A DNA stretch of 64,000 bases from Symbiodinium natans (GCA_905221605.1 CAJNDS010000337.1:98999-162998); one strand, 5' to 3'. Positions 23,691 through 34,868 are shown, numbered from the stretch's first letter. Numbers and translations are program-made. The notes: generated by a model not told the origin, from the sequence alone.

Positions 23691-25880
23691 ACTCGAACTC
23701 GAACTCGATTCCGCAGCGGTCTGGTCTGACCTACTAGCTAGCTGTAGCTCATGACATATGTCACGGCCGCTCTGTGGCGGCGGTTAACAGCTTCGGGTAT
23801 GGACATGCAAGGCAACTGCACAGGAACCGAAGTTCAACAAACTGTGCAGTACAGGGTCTCCAGCGCTCACAGTCGCTCAACCTAGCGTTCTCGCACTTAC
23901 TAACTAGGGAGTAGACTGTGACAGCTCAGCTGAATAGTGAATGAATTGTCAAAACGAAGAAATGAAAAAACACATCACGCCACTCTGCCTTGGGCAGGGG
24001 GCCGGAAACGGCAACCCCGAGACAAGTGCTGCGCAAGCCCTGTACACTGTACAACGTCAGGACTGAGCTACAAAATGGTCAGCTCAATGATGGATCTCAC
24101 TCATGAAAAGCAGTCAGTTGAGGACCTCCATGGAGGGACGGACTCAGAGTCCACTAGAGCATCGAAATGCACTCCACAGGCCAATTTCAAGCGAAACGGA
24201 GTCCACAACAAGCCTCCATGCATACCGCCAACAATTCTGGAATCACTGCTTTTGGACAGCGTAGCCACCGCTGACAGACACATTGGCACATCGTTCTGTC
24301 GTCCTGCCCAAAGGGCAAGCTTTGCCAAAGCGGCAGCCTCCATGAGAGAAAGCTGGCAGAAGCACCCCACGAGGAAAGAGAACCATCAGAGCAATCCCAA
24401 GAATACCTCAGCGGCAGGTACACAGCGTAGGGGACCATCACGTTGAGGAAGCCCAATGCACCCACCAGAAAAGAAAATAAAATAGCAGCAGCATATTGAA
24501 TAGAAGGGCCGATAACACGGCGCCCCCGCCCACAGGCCAGGTTGCCGTGAAGCCTGGCAATCGCAAGTGGCCAAGAAAAATCAAGCAATTATGGGGTGAG
24601 TGTGTGGCACTGCTCCATCACATGCATTGTACAAGCAAAGAACTGAGTCAAATATGGTCAGCTCAACGATGATCCAAACTCATAGGGCAGACAGTTGAGG
24701 ACCTCCATGGAGAGTCTGGTACTACAGTGACTCGTCGCATCGCGCAAGTTGCCTCATTGCCCGAAGACTCGCCATGGGCCGACCCACGAACTCCCAGAAG
24801 GGCTAGGTGGGAAACAGGAACGAACTGTCCACAACGAATGTCGTCACATATCCTTCCAGCTGTTGCAACCGAAAGTGAAAGCACCATGAGGTGGGCCATC
24901 AGAGCATTCCCAGACGTCGCCTCAGCAAAAACGAATTCATCTGCATAGAGACAAACTGTAGCAGCACACTGTAGGGGCCGAAGACGGCGTCCTGCCCATA
25001 GGCCTGGTTGCCGTAAAGCCTGACAACCGCAAGTGGCCATACATTCATCCCAAAATGCCTGATTGCCGCAAAGCCTGGCAACCGTAAGTGGCAATGAATA
25101 GTCATACAACATGAAGAACCAAAGCAAATACGAAATAAATAAACCAAGCACTGAGCATAGGCGCGAGCTCGCTGGCAGTGAAAACACTGTACCTTGCAGT
25201 CCGCCCCGAAGCGTAGGTGCGTACATAATGCCTGGCCAGTATCTTCGCCCACACATGAAGCCCAGGTGATCACGAACCTGATTGGCTCCCGCTCAGCACT
25301 GGAATCTGCAGCAACCCTCACTTCTACCAGCAATACTTTTGGCCTGTCTTCAGTGGCCCATCCAATGCTGGTTGCCGGACTTGGGACCGGCACGGCTCGT
25401 AAAATAAAGAAGAGCGGACCTGCAGTGAGGATGCTTGAAGGTGTCACTCGTGTATCTCCCAACCGTGGGGCTAACTGCGTTTGCGCAACCAGCTCATCAA
25501 GTGGCAAAGGCGTCTCCAAAAACATCCAGTAGCAGAATGCCATGCAAATACCATACCAGATCCATGAAGGCCAGTGAGTGCACCGAGGACAACCTGAACG
25601 CACGGGTCTCTGACATATCGCCATCGTCATTGCATCTGTGAATGGGTGCCGAAGCGCGGCTTCCCCAGGCTCAGTATTGAGAAACCATGTGCAAAAGCAA
25701 GAACTACAGCGTCCGGAGGGGGTCCAGTTGAACAGAGAACCTGTTTGGCCTCGAACCCGGTTGACCCCCAACCAAAGAAACATGTGATCCGAGCCGAGAA
25801 GCTTACAACGGGTTTCAACAAGATTCTTATGTTTTGCAGCACGCTTGCACGGCTAAAAATAAACAGCGGGGGGTTGGGGG
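23690..25880. repeat. segmental duplication, copy 1
   Basis: About 2.19 kb, nearly identical to 26,751-28,800. It carries an extra segment of about 154 bp (around 24,215-24,368) that copy 2 lacks; the breakpoint has CC microhomology, suggesting a deletion in copy 2. Both copies end in the GC-hairpin satellite. Confidence 0.95.
24187..25783 (-). CDS. possible polytopic membrane protein gene or pseudogene in copy 1
   Basis: Minus-strand open stretches: 24,899-25,783 (294 codons without a stop), then others to about 24,190. Hydrophobic segments alternate with polar ones (WYGICMAFCYWMFLETPLPL, LFISYLLWFFMLYDYSLPL). A recurring motif PLAxxRLxGNxA appears at least three times in different frames (RLCGNQAFWDE, RLYGNQAYGQD, RLHGNLACGRG), suggesting repeated exons each with one or two membrane helices. 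Compared with copy 2 there is a 1-nt difference near 25,290, so one of the two copies is out of frame there. No family recognised and exon borders unclear. Could be a decayed gene. Confidence 0.3.
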
Positions 25881-26400
25881 GGGCGCAGCCCTCCCCCCCA
25901 TTTGCAAACACAATGCTCGTACGATATGTTTTGCAGCACGCTTGCGTGGCTAAAAATAAACAGCGGGGGGGTTGGGGGGGGCGCAGCCCCCCCCATTTGC
26001 AAACACAATGCTCGTACGATGGGTTTCAACAAGATGCATCTCATTTGCAAACACATGGCTCGCACGACGGGTTTCAACAAGATTCATATGTTTTGCAGCA
26101 CGCTTGCACGGCTAAAAATACACAGCGGGGGGGTTGGGGGGGGCGCAGCCCCCCCCATTTGCAAGCACAATGCTCGTACGATGGGCTTCAACAAGACGCC
26201 TCTGCTTTGAAGCACGCTTTTGCGGGGCTTTAAAACCAAAAAAAGCAGGGCGCTCGCACGATGGGTTTCACGCTTGCACGGCTCAGGCTCAAAAAAGACA
26301 GCGGGGGGGTTGGGGGGGGCGCAGCCCCCCAAACACAATGCTCGTACGATGGGTTTCAACAAGATTCATATACTTTGAAGCACGCTTTGCACGGTTTAGG
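25806..26400 (+). repeat. GC-hairpin satellite, about five units
   Basis: Units of about 110-130 bp. Each has the element AATGCTCGTACGATGGGTTT, then TTTGCAGCACGCTTGCACGG, an A-rich spacer, and a block GGGGGTTGGGGGGGGCGCAG followed by eight or nine C. The last block is a perfect G7-8/C7-8 hairpin with a GCA loop and also a G-quadruplex candidate. Confidence 0.95.
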
Positions 26401-26617
26401 GCTGGTTTCGGGCTTAGGGTGTAGGGTTTAGGGTTCAGGGTTCAAGGCTCAGGGTTTAGGGGTTTAGGGGTTTAGGGGTTTAGGGGTTTAGGGGTTTAGG
26501 GTTTAGGGTTTTTAGGGTTCAGGGTTCAAGGGTTTAAGGGTTTAAGGGTTTAAGGGTTTAGGGTTCAGGGTTTAGGGTTTTCGGTTTAGGGGTTCAGGGG
26601 TTTAGGGTTTAGGGTGT
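26400..26617 (+). repeat. degenerate telomere-like tract
   Basis: About 215 bp of GGTTTAGGG/GGTTTAGGGG/GGTTCAGGG words between the satellite and copy 2. Confidence 0.9.
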
Positions 26618-26750
26618 TGCAAACACAATGCTCGATGAAGCACGCTTGCACAGCATATTTTACTTTGAAGCACGCTTCTGCACGGCTTTGAAGAGAAAAA
26701 AATGCAGCGGGGAGGTTCGCAGCCCCCCCCCATTTGCAAACACAGGGTTT

Positions 26751-28800
26751 CACTCGACTCGATTCCGCAGCGGTCTGGTCTGACCTACTAGCTAGCTGTA
26801 GCTCACGACTTGTTGTCGCGGCCGCTCTGTGGCGGCGGTTAACAGCTTCGGGTATGGACATGCAAGGCAACTGCACAGGAACCGAAGTTCAACAAACTGT
26901 GCAGTACAGGGTCTCCAGCGCTCACAGTCGCTCAACCTAGCGTTCTCGCGCTTACTAACTAGGGAGTAGACTGTGACACCTCAGCTGAACAGTGAATGAA
27001 TTGCCAAAACGAAGAAAGCAAAAACACATCACGCCACTCTGCCTTGGGCAGGGGGCCGGAAACGGCAACCCCGAGACAAGTGCTGCGCAAGCCCTGTACA
27101 CTGTACAACTTCAGCACTGAGCTACAAAATGGTCAGCTCAATGATGGATCTCACTCATGAAAAGCAGTCAGTTGAGGACCTCCATGGAGGGACGGACTCA
27201 GAGTCCACTAGAGCATCGAAATGCACTCCACAGGCCAATTTCAAGTGAAACGGAGTCCACAACAAGCCCACGAGGAAAGAGAACCATCAGAGCAATCCCA
27301 AGAACACCTCAGCGGCAGGTACACAGCGTAGGGGACCATCACGTTGAGGAAGCCCAATGCACCCACCAGATAAGAAAATAAAATAGCAGCAGCATATTGA
27401 ATAGAAGGGCCGATAATACGGCACCCCCGCCCACAGGCCAGGTTGCCGTGAAGCCTGGCAATCGCAAGTGGCCAAGAAAAACCAAGCAAGTATGGGGTGA
27501 GTGTGTGGTACTGCTCCAGCACATGCATTGTACAAGCAAAGACCTGAGTCAAATATGGTCAGCTCAACGATGATCCAAACTCATAGGGCAGACAGTTGAG
27601 GACCTCCATGGAGAGTCTGGTACTACAGTGACTCGTCGCATCACGCAAGTTGCCACATTGCCCGAAAACTCGCCATGGGCCGACCCACGAACTCACAGAA
27701 GGGCTAGGTGGGAAACAGGAACGAACTGTCCACAACGAATGTCGTCACATATCCTTCCAGCTGTTGCAACCGAAAGTGAAAGCACCATGAGGTGGGCCAT
27801 CAGAGCAGTCCCAGACGTCGCCTCAGCAAAAACGAATTCATCTGCATAGAGACAAACTGTAGCAGCACAATGTAGGGGCCGAAGACGGCGCCCTGCCCAT
27901 AGGCCTGGTTGCCGTAAAGCCTGACAACCGCAAGTGGCCATACATTCATCCCAAAATGCCTGATTGCCGCAAAGCCTGGCAACCGTAAGTGGCAATGAAT
28001 AGTCATACAACATGAAGAACAAAAGCAAATACGAAATAAATAGACCAAGCACTGAGCATAGGCGCGAGCTCGCTGGCAGTGAAAACACTGTACCTTGCAG
28101 TCCGCCCCGAAGCGTTGGTGCGTACATAATGCCTGGCCAGTATCTTCGCCCACACATGAAGCCCAGGTGATCACGAACCTGATTGGCTCCCGCTGCAGCA
28201 CTGGAATCTGCAGCAACCCTCACTTCTACCAGCAATACTTTTGGCCTGTCTTCAGTGGCCCATCCAGGAATGCTGGTTGCCGGACTTGGGACCGGCACGG
28301 CTCGTAAAATAAAGAAGAGCGGACCTGCAGTGAGGATGCTTGAAGGTGTCACTCGTGTATCTCCCAACCGTGGGGCTAACTGCGTTTGCGCAACCAGCTC
28401 ATCAAGTGGCAAAGGCGTCTCCAAAAACATCCAGTAGCAGAATGCCACGCAAATACCATACCAGATCCATGAAGGCCAGTGAGTGCACCAAGGACAACCT
28501 GAATGCACGGGTCTCTGACATATCGCCATCGTCATTGCATCTGTGAATGGGTGCCGAAGCGCGGCTTCCCCAGGCTCAGTATTGAGACACCATGTGCAAA
28601 AGCAAGAACTACAGCGTCCGGAGGGGGTCCAGTTGAACAGAGAACCTGTTTGGCCTCGAACCCGGTTGACCCCCTACCAAAGGAAACATGTGATCCGAGC
28701 CGAGAAGCTTACACAGGGTTTCAACAAGATTCATATGTTTTGCAGCACGCTTGCACGGCTAAAAAGAAAAAACGGGGGGCTGGGGGGGCACAGCCCCCCC
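26751..28800. repeat. segmental duplication, copy 2
   Basis: Second copy of the 2.1-kb unit. By eye it differs from copy 1 by a few percent, including a deletion of about 154 bp, a 3-nt insertion (CAGGAATGCTGG versus CAATGCTGG) and a 1-nt insertion (GCTGCAGC versus GCTCAGC). The same minus-strand frames are present (27,693-28,535, 280 codons). Confidence 0.95.
27241..28535 (-). CDS. possible polytopic membrane protein gene or pseudogene in copy 2
   Basis: Counterpart of the copy 1 frames. The 280-codon stretch contains LPLDELVAQTQLAPRLGDTR and, after the 1-nt insertion, continues in the frame LGLFISYLLLFFMLYDYSLP followed by RLCGNQAFWDE. In copy 1 the same region is continuous in a different frame. 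Which copy, if either, encodes the working protein cannot be decided here. Confidence 0.3.
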
Positions 28801-29310
28801 CCATTTGCAAACACAATGCTCGTACGATGGGTTTCATGTACTTTGAAGCACGCTTTGCGCGGCTTTAAAACCAAAAAAAAAAAAAAAGCAGGGCGCTCGC
28901 ACGAAGGGTTTCAACAAGATTCATATGCTTTGCCGCACGCTTGCACGGCTCAGGCTCAAAAAAGACAGCGGCAGGGTTGGGGGGGGCGCAGCCCCCCCCT
29001 TTTGCATACACAATGCTCGCACGATGGGCTTCAACAAGATTCACATACTCTGAAGCACGCTTTAAAACCTAAAAAAGCAGGGGGGTTGGGGGGGGGTGCA
29101 TGTACGATGGGTTTCAACAAGGTTCATATGGGTCATGCGCTTTGATGCATGCTTGCGCGGCCAAAAAAAAACAGCGGGGGACAGCGGGGGGGTTGGGGGG
29201 GGCGCAGCCCCCCCCCCATTTGCAAACACAATGCTCTTACGATGGGTTTCAACAAGATGCATCCGCTTTGAAGCACGCTTTGCGCGGCTTTACAACCAAA
29301 AAAGCAGGGC
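28800..29310 (+). repeat. GC-hairpin satellite, about five units
   Basis: Same unit family as at 25.8-26.4 kb, with partly truncated units and A runs. It flanks copy 2 on the right, so the duplicated segment is bracketed by the satellite on both sides. Confidence 0.93.
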
Positions 29311-29406
29311 TTTGTGGTTTTGCTTCCTGGGGGGGGGGGTTAGGGCGTCAGGTTGACGGGGCCTACAGACGTTCCGCAACCATCGCAACGCCATATATCG
29401 CGGTGT

Positions 29407-29705
<299 letters not shown>

Positions 29706-29718
29706 AAACCCAAAAAAC

Positions 29719-29925
29719 CCTGAGCAGCAGCATGGACTCTGGGCCTTTGCTTCCCGGCTTAAACATAAGAAATCCTGAGCAGCAGTAGGGACTCTGGGCC
29801 TTTGCTGCCCGGCCTAAACCCAAAAAATCCTGAGCAGCAGGACGGACTCTGGGCCTTTGCTGCCCGGCCTAAACCCAAAAAATCCTGAGCAGCAGTACGG
29901 ACACTGGGCCTTTGCTTCCCGTCTC
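29719..29925 (+). repeat. 55-bp tandem repeat, about four units
   Basis: Units begin CTGAGCAGCAG and contain GGACTCTGGGCCTTTGCTGC and CCTAAACCC. Confidence 0.9.
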
Positions 29926-29929
29926 CTCG

Positions 29930-31155
29930 CCAGGGCGCTTTTTTTGCTGTGGAGGCCGGGCGCGCTGTTTTTTCGCTGTGGAGGCCGGGCGCGTTTTTTT
30001 TGTTTTTTTTTTTGCTCCGGAGGCGAGGCCTCACTCGCCCCTCCCTCGCCAGGGCGCTTTTTTTTTTGCTGTGGAGGCCGGGCGCGCTTCTTTTTGCTGT
30101 GGAGGCCGGCCGCGTTTTTTTTTGCTGTGGAGGCCGGGCGCGTTTTTTTTTTTTGCTGTGGAGGGCGGGCTCACTCACACACTTGTTGGTCTGCCCTGGC
30201 TGCGTACTCCTCCCTCGCCAGGGCGCCTTTTTTTTTTGCTGTGGAGGCCGGGCGCGTTTTTTTTTGCTGTGGAGGCCGGGCGCGTTTTTTTTTTTTGCTC
30301 CGGAGGCCGGGCGCGTCTTTTTTTTTGCTCCGGAGGCGCGGGCTCACTCACTCACTTGTTGGTCTGCGCTGGCTCTGGAGGCCGGGCGCGCTTTTTTGCT
30401 CCGGAGGCGCGGGCTCACTCACTCACTTGTTGGTTGCCCTGGCTGCGTTCTCCTCTCTCGCCAGGGCACGTATTTTCTTTGCGGTGGAGGCCGGGCGTGT
30501 TTTTTTTTTGCTCCGGAGGCCGGGCACGTTCTTTTTTGCTCCGGAGGCGCGGGCTCACTCACTCACTTGTTGGTCTGCGCTGGCTGCGTACTCCTCCCTC
30601 GCCAGGGCGCATTTTTTTTTTGCTGTGGAGGCCGGGCGCTGTTTTTTTTTTGCTCTGGAGGCCGGGCGCGCTTTTTTGCTCCGGAGGCGCGGGCTCACTC
30701 ACTCACTTGTTGGTTGCCCTGGCTGCGTTCTCCTCTCTCGCCAGGGCACGTATTTTCTTTGCGGTGGAGGCCGGGCGTGTTTTTTTTTTGCTCCGGAGGC
30801 CGGGCACGTTCTTTTTTGCTCCGGAGGCGCGGGCTCACTCACTCACTTGTTGGTCTGCCCTGGCTGCGTACTCCTCCCTCGCCAGGGCGCGTATTTTTTT
30901 GCTGTGGAGGCCGGGCGCGTTTTTTTTTTTTTTTTTGCTCCGGGGGCCGGGCGCGTTTTTTTTTTTGCTCCGGAGGCGCGGGCTCACTCACACACTTGTT
31001 GGTCTGCCCTGGCTACGCACTCCTCCCTCGCCAGGGGCGTTTTTTTTGCTGTGGAGGCCGGGCGCGTTTTTTTTTTGCTCCGGAGGCCGGGCGCATGTTA
31101 TTTTTTGCTGTGGAGGCCGGGCGCGTTGTTTTTTGTTGCTGTGGAGGCCGGCTTT
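29930..31155 (+). repeat. satellite B: poly-T plus GCTGTGGAGGCCGGGCGCG, higher-order
   Basis: Units of poly-T plus GCTGTGGAGGCCGGGCGCG or GCTCCGGAGGCCGGGCGCG, interspersed with segments carrying CTCACTCACTCACTTGTTGG and CTCCTCCCTCGCCAGGGCGC. At least one higher-order period of about 281 bp is visible: the block near 30,410-30,575 recurs near 30,691-30,856. It shares its core with satellite A. ORFs of over 430 codons run through it in all three plus frames, which marks them as artefacts. Confidence 0.95.
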
Positions 31156-31206
31156 GGGTCGCCTTAACAAAAAAACCGCAACAAAAAAAAACACGGGTTC
31201 CAAGTT

Positions 31207-31298
31207 TCTTATTTCTATTGCTGTTTATTGATTGCATTTGCTTATTCAGTAGAGACCAAATGTGAATCTTCATCAACGGAAAATCAATCTCAATTCAT
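31207..31298 (+). repeat. direct repeat, left copy
   Basis: About 92 bp (TTATTTCT[A/G]TTGCTGTTTATTG ... CAATCTCAATTCATCA), repeated at 31,689-31,783. Copies differ by small indels and a few substitutions. The copy interrupts the region right after satellite B. Confidence 0.9.
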
Positions 31299-31483
31299 CA
31301 CTCACAAACCCGGGTAGGCTGGGCGGGAGTCAAAAATTTTCTGTGCACCTTGCTCGCACCAAGGTGCTGCAGATCTCATATGTTGTTTCACAAACATGAC
31401 ATCCGCATCGTAAACCATGTCAGGTTTGATCTTCAAGGAGTGTGCGATTGCATCCCTTTTTCGAAATTATTTCACAGAGCCAT

Positions 31484-31547
31484 AAATCTGGGCGGGGCAA
31501 ACCCACCCAAAAAGCCCAGAATCGGGTAGTTTGCCCCACCCAGATTT
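31484..31547. repeat. 19-bp inverted repeat (hairpin)
   Basis: Arms at 31,484-31,502 (AAATCTGGGCGGGGCAAAC) and 31,529-31,547 pair with a single mismatch around a 26-nt loop. It could be the remnant of a small inverted-repeat element. Confidence 0.85.
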
Positions 31548-31625
31548 CCTGGGAAGGTTTGCGACATAAACATACAGCACGCTTAAAACCAAACAGAATA
31601 AAGCAAATGCACCACAAAATTTCCC

Positions 31626-31934
31626 ATGAAAATTTTGCGACAACAGCTTACAGAAACAATGCCCCGTCCATCGCGATGGAAGGTCGTCTTATTTCTGTTG
31701 CTGTTTATTGCATTTGCTTGTTCAGTAAAGATCAAATGTGAATCTTCCTTCATCAACGGAAATCAATCTCAATTCATCAATAGTGAAAGGAATCTATTCC
31801 CAGACATAAAATTCCAATCAATCAGACACTCTCATATTCACACCTTTCCATGCCAGCGGCAAGCGATCTTGGGGAAAGTTCGAGCAGAGCTCCCACGCAC
31901 CATGCCTACGGCGTGCTGCATCCAAATGGTTTAG
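31626..31934 (+). CDS. small secreted-peptide-like ORF
   Basis: 102 codons from the first ATG. A second ATG (MPRPSRWKVVLFLLLFIAFA) gives a classic signal peptide: a basic n-region and a hydrophobic core, with a possible cleavage site near CSVKIKC. The mature part is about 65 residues with three cysteines and no recognised domain. The signal-peptide coding segment lies in the 92-bp direct repeat; the left copy (31,207-31,298) has the same hydrophobic reading but is frame-disturbed, so a leader exon may have been duplicated. It may be a gene, or a chance reading of repeat DNA. Confidence 0.35.
   Translation: MKILRQQLTETMPRPSRWKVVLFLLLFIAFACSVKIKCESSFINGNQSQFINSERNLFPDIKFQSIRHSHIHTFPCQRQAILGKVRAELPRTMPTACCIQMV
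31689..31783 (+). repeat. direct repeat, right copy
   Basis: Second copy of the 92-bp repeat; it encodes the hydrophobic leader of the small ORF. Confidence 0.9.
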
Positions 31935-31969
31935 TTTTGGATACGGGACATGATATCAAGAGATGATCA

Positions 31970-32340
31970 TGCCTCTCACAATCCCCAAGATTCAAAGGCG
32001 TGATCAACGAGTGCATCAAGATCGACTGTGAATTCTTTGCCCAGCTCTGCATCTTTAGCTCCGCGTGAGCTGGCGTCCGCCACGTTTGAGCAGGTGTTCA
32101 CGCGTTCAAACCAGATGTTAAGCCCCAGCTCATCGCACAGTACATGAACATGCTAAGAAATCTCTTCCCCATACTTGTTGCTGGAGATTCCAGCAACCAT
32201 GCAAGCCAGGGCACCTTCGTTGTCGGTAAACACAACAAGGTTGGTACTGTGTATGAGTGGAGCCCACAGTCTGAGACAGGAGGTTTGTAGCTTTCGAACC
32301 TCCACAAGCCCAAAACAGAACAAATGAAGTCAGCTATGAG
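31970..32340 (-). pseudogene. retroelement relic, RNase H-like C-terminal part
   Basis: The minus strand reads DELGLNIWFERVNTCSNVADASSRGAKD, shown here as DELGLNIWFERVNTC and SNVADASSRGAKD. The pattern W-[FI]-ERV-x(3)-SN-x-AD-x-SR is typical of the end of the RNase H-like domain in LINE/DIRS-type reverse transcriptases. Upstream stops and frame changes show it is decayed. It is distinct from the copia relic at 32.7-33.8 kb. Confidence 0.5.
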
Positions 32341-32730
32341 CTTTCGCAATGTGAGACCAACAAACTACCCTGAGCTCTTCTTGTAAGCTACGCGGGCACT
32401 TGAGCCAAATCAGTTGTTTGGCGAAGTCACGCTTTATGCTTTACAGAGTCTGAGGCCTACAAAGAAAGAGTGCTTTGCACTATACTTCAAAAGCAAGTAG
32501 GCTACAGAGCAACAGAAGACTGCAGCAACGTCACGCCTTCTAGAAGATCCACCCCCATCCCTCTCCTGTCCCTTTGCCCTCGTCCCGGAGCGTCGCCGCT
32601 TCACGGGAAGTAGGTTACCTGGGATCAGGGAAAAATGTGTCTTTTATAAGGGATTCTTCTCCCCCTTCAGACACTGGATGTGCGTTGGTTGCAGCTTCCT
32701 TTGTGAAACGATGTGAGAGACAGGAGCACA

Positions 32731-33830
32731 TCAAAACGACTGCATCTTGAGCTCCAACGCTGCAGGAAATTTCACAGGCTGAAGAGCTTTCGTGAAGATA
32801 TCTGCGCACTGCTTGTCAGTGGCAATGTAGCCGAGGTGAGTGCGCGGATCTTCAAACGCTTCATAGAGCGATGAAAGATTTATCCGGTGTGTCTTACTTA
32901 CATGCCTCAGCTTGGCACTATAGCCTCTCTGCACAATTTGAATGACGGCACTATTGTCCTGGTAACAGTGAAGTTCAACCTCGTGCCCAAAAACAAGCTC
33001 TGCGAGTTCTTGCATCGGTAACGCGTCGCTAAAGACACCAGTAGCAAAAGAAATTATTTCAGCCTCTGTTGTGCTTCGGGACGTTGCCGTTTGCTTCTTG
33101 CTTGCCCGGGAAAGGGGCCACCATGAATTGGGGCCTTCAAGCACAAGCAATGAACCTGATGTGCTTTTGACATGCTCCATCTCTGATGAATGATCTGCAT
33201 GCGTGTAGAGTGAGACTGAGCTTTGGAGTGGTGCTCAAATAAGACATAAGCTTAAAAGCCTTTTGTCGTCTGCCAAACTCCAGCAGGTCACCTTTCGGGT
33301 TAAATCCGATATAGGCTTCATTAAATCTGGTCGTGATAACCGGGCGGACCACAGCACTTTCATCAAAATTCGACTGGCCGATTCTGCTAAACACCCTTTT
33401 TCTTCGAAGTCGGAGACCTGGATGCTCAAATCGAAGGGCGTGGACGCCTCTTTCAACTTTCTTCCAGACAACTGTTCGTAGAGTTCGCAGCAATTCTGGA
33501 CAAAAAATCACTCATATCGTGTTGGAGCGTAGTCGAATCGGCATCATGGGAGAGTAGGTGCTTTCTTCCCAGGACCCTGTCAACTGGAGATGGTTCTTCT
33601 ATCTCCAGGTGTTTTTGCAGTAGGTCCCAAAACTGAGCGTGCTTGTCAGAAGGGCCGCTGAGCAAAATGTCGTCAACCTATAGGCTGAGAAGCAAACGTT
33701 GATCTTCAAACCAATATGTGGACTGCTGATTGTCAACATGCCTGCCTCCTAACAATTGCATGATTTGTTTGAACCTGTAGTCCAGGGTGGCCACACAACG
33801 CTTTCTGAATACGAACGCATGGCCATTTCA
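32731..33830 (-). pseudogene. Ty1/copia pol relic (RT C-terminus and RNase H)
   Basis: From high to low coordinates the minus strand encodes LDYRFKQIMQLLGG, then a TAG (33,678-33,680) directly before VDDILLSG, so the Tyr codon of the catalytic YVDD box has become a stop. Then come RT thumb-like frames (LDYRF...SDKHAQFWDLLQKHLE; RLSRPDLMKPISDLTRKV) in shifted frames, and RNase H in one frame at 32,731-33,180 (SWWPLSRASKKQTATSRSTTEAE, here the box SRSTTEAE, then HCYQDNSAVIQ and KQCADIFTKAL). At least two frameshifts plus the stop make it non-functional. No LTRs were found around it. It is more like Ty1/copia lineages with the IADxFTK box than like the full-length element nearby. Confidence 0.85.
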
Positions 33831-34076
33831 CCCCCTTGAACTCTGGTGGAGTCAATTTTGGAGGGAGTTCAACCCAGGCGGGCACTTTAGTCTGAAGGTA
33901 CGATCGTGTACGCCCTTACCATGTCGGATTGAGTCGTCTTATGTCCGTTTATGGCTCCGTATGCTAAGTTGAAGTTTATCTACAGGCCTTGCGGCACGGG
34001 CCGGCCTGGCCGTCTGAAAGCTGAAACTCAGGTTTGGGTTTAGGGGGTTTAGGGGGCGCAGGGAGTCGGGACGTAA

Positions 34077-34565
34077 TCAAAAAGAAAGGGGAAAAAATAA
34101 AAAGAACAAGAAGAGAAAGAAGAAGAATAAAATAAGAAGAAAAAGAAGAAGAAAAGAAATAATTAGAAAATAAGAAGAAGAGAAAGAAGAAGAAACAGAA
34201 GAAAAAGAAGAAGAAGAAAAGAGAAGAAGAAGAAACAGAAGAAGAAGAAGAAAAAAAAGACAGAAGAAAAACAGAAGAAGAAACAGAAGAAAAGAAAAGA
34301 CAGAAGAATAACAAGAATAAAGGGTACAAGAAGGAAAAGAAGAGGAGAAATAAGAATAATCAGAAAAAAATAAGAAACAGAAGAAGAAAATAAAGAAGAA
34401 TGAAAGAAGAAGAAGAAAAGAAAGAAGCAAAGGAAGAATAAGAAAAGAAAGAAGAAGAAGCAGAAGAACAAAAAGAAGAAGAACAAAAAGAATGAAAAAA
34501 GAAGAAGACAAGGAATAAAAGAAAAAGAAGAAGAAAAAACAATGAACAGGAAGCAGAAGAAAAGA
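34077..34565 (+). repeat. polypurine tract, (GAA)-like
   Basis: Nearly 490 bp of A and G on the plus strand, mostly GAA, GAAA and AATAA words with few pyrimidines. A triplex-forming candidate; it explains the Phe/Leu/Ser ORFs on the minus strand. Confidence 0.95.
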
Positions 34566-34868
34566 AAGAACAGGAAGCGACAGCCGAAACCCCGTACATA
34601 TCATCGAAAGTCGCGAAACACGCCCAAACAACACGATGAAACCTGGTTTTCGCGAGAAAAACGCTTTCTCAGAGGTTTGGCTGCGTACATGCGCCACGGA
34701 TGCTTTTTTTTTGGACTGACGCCTCTTTACTACATCAGTAGCACAGTAGGCCGGTCTTGTTGGGCTCGACGTAAAGGGTGAAACAAAGTCAGCGCACACA
34801 ATCCGCCAGACACACCAAGCAACCACCAAGCAAACAAACACCAAAGAAACAAAGCGAGCAATCGCGCT

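Noticed and set aside
29857-31265. Three plus-strand ORFs of over 430 codons (Phe/Gly/Arg-rich)
   Set aside because: They run through satellite B in all three frames at once; open frames follow from repeat composition.
31207-31783. The 92-bp direct repeats as LTRs of a small element
   Set aside because: No TG...CA ends, no primer site, no target duplication and no internal coding region.
34077-34844. 255-codon Phe/Leu/Ser minus-strand ORF
   Set aside because: Reading of the polypurine tract; no real protein features.
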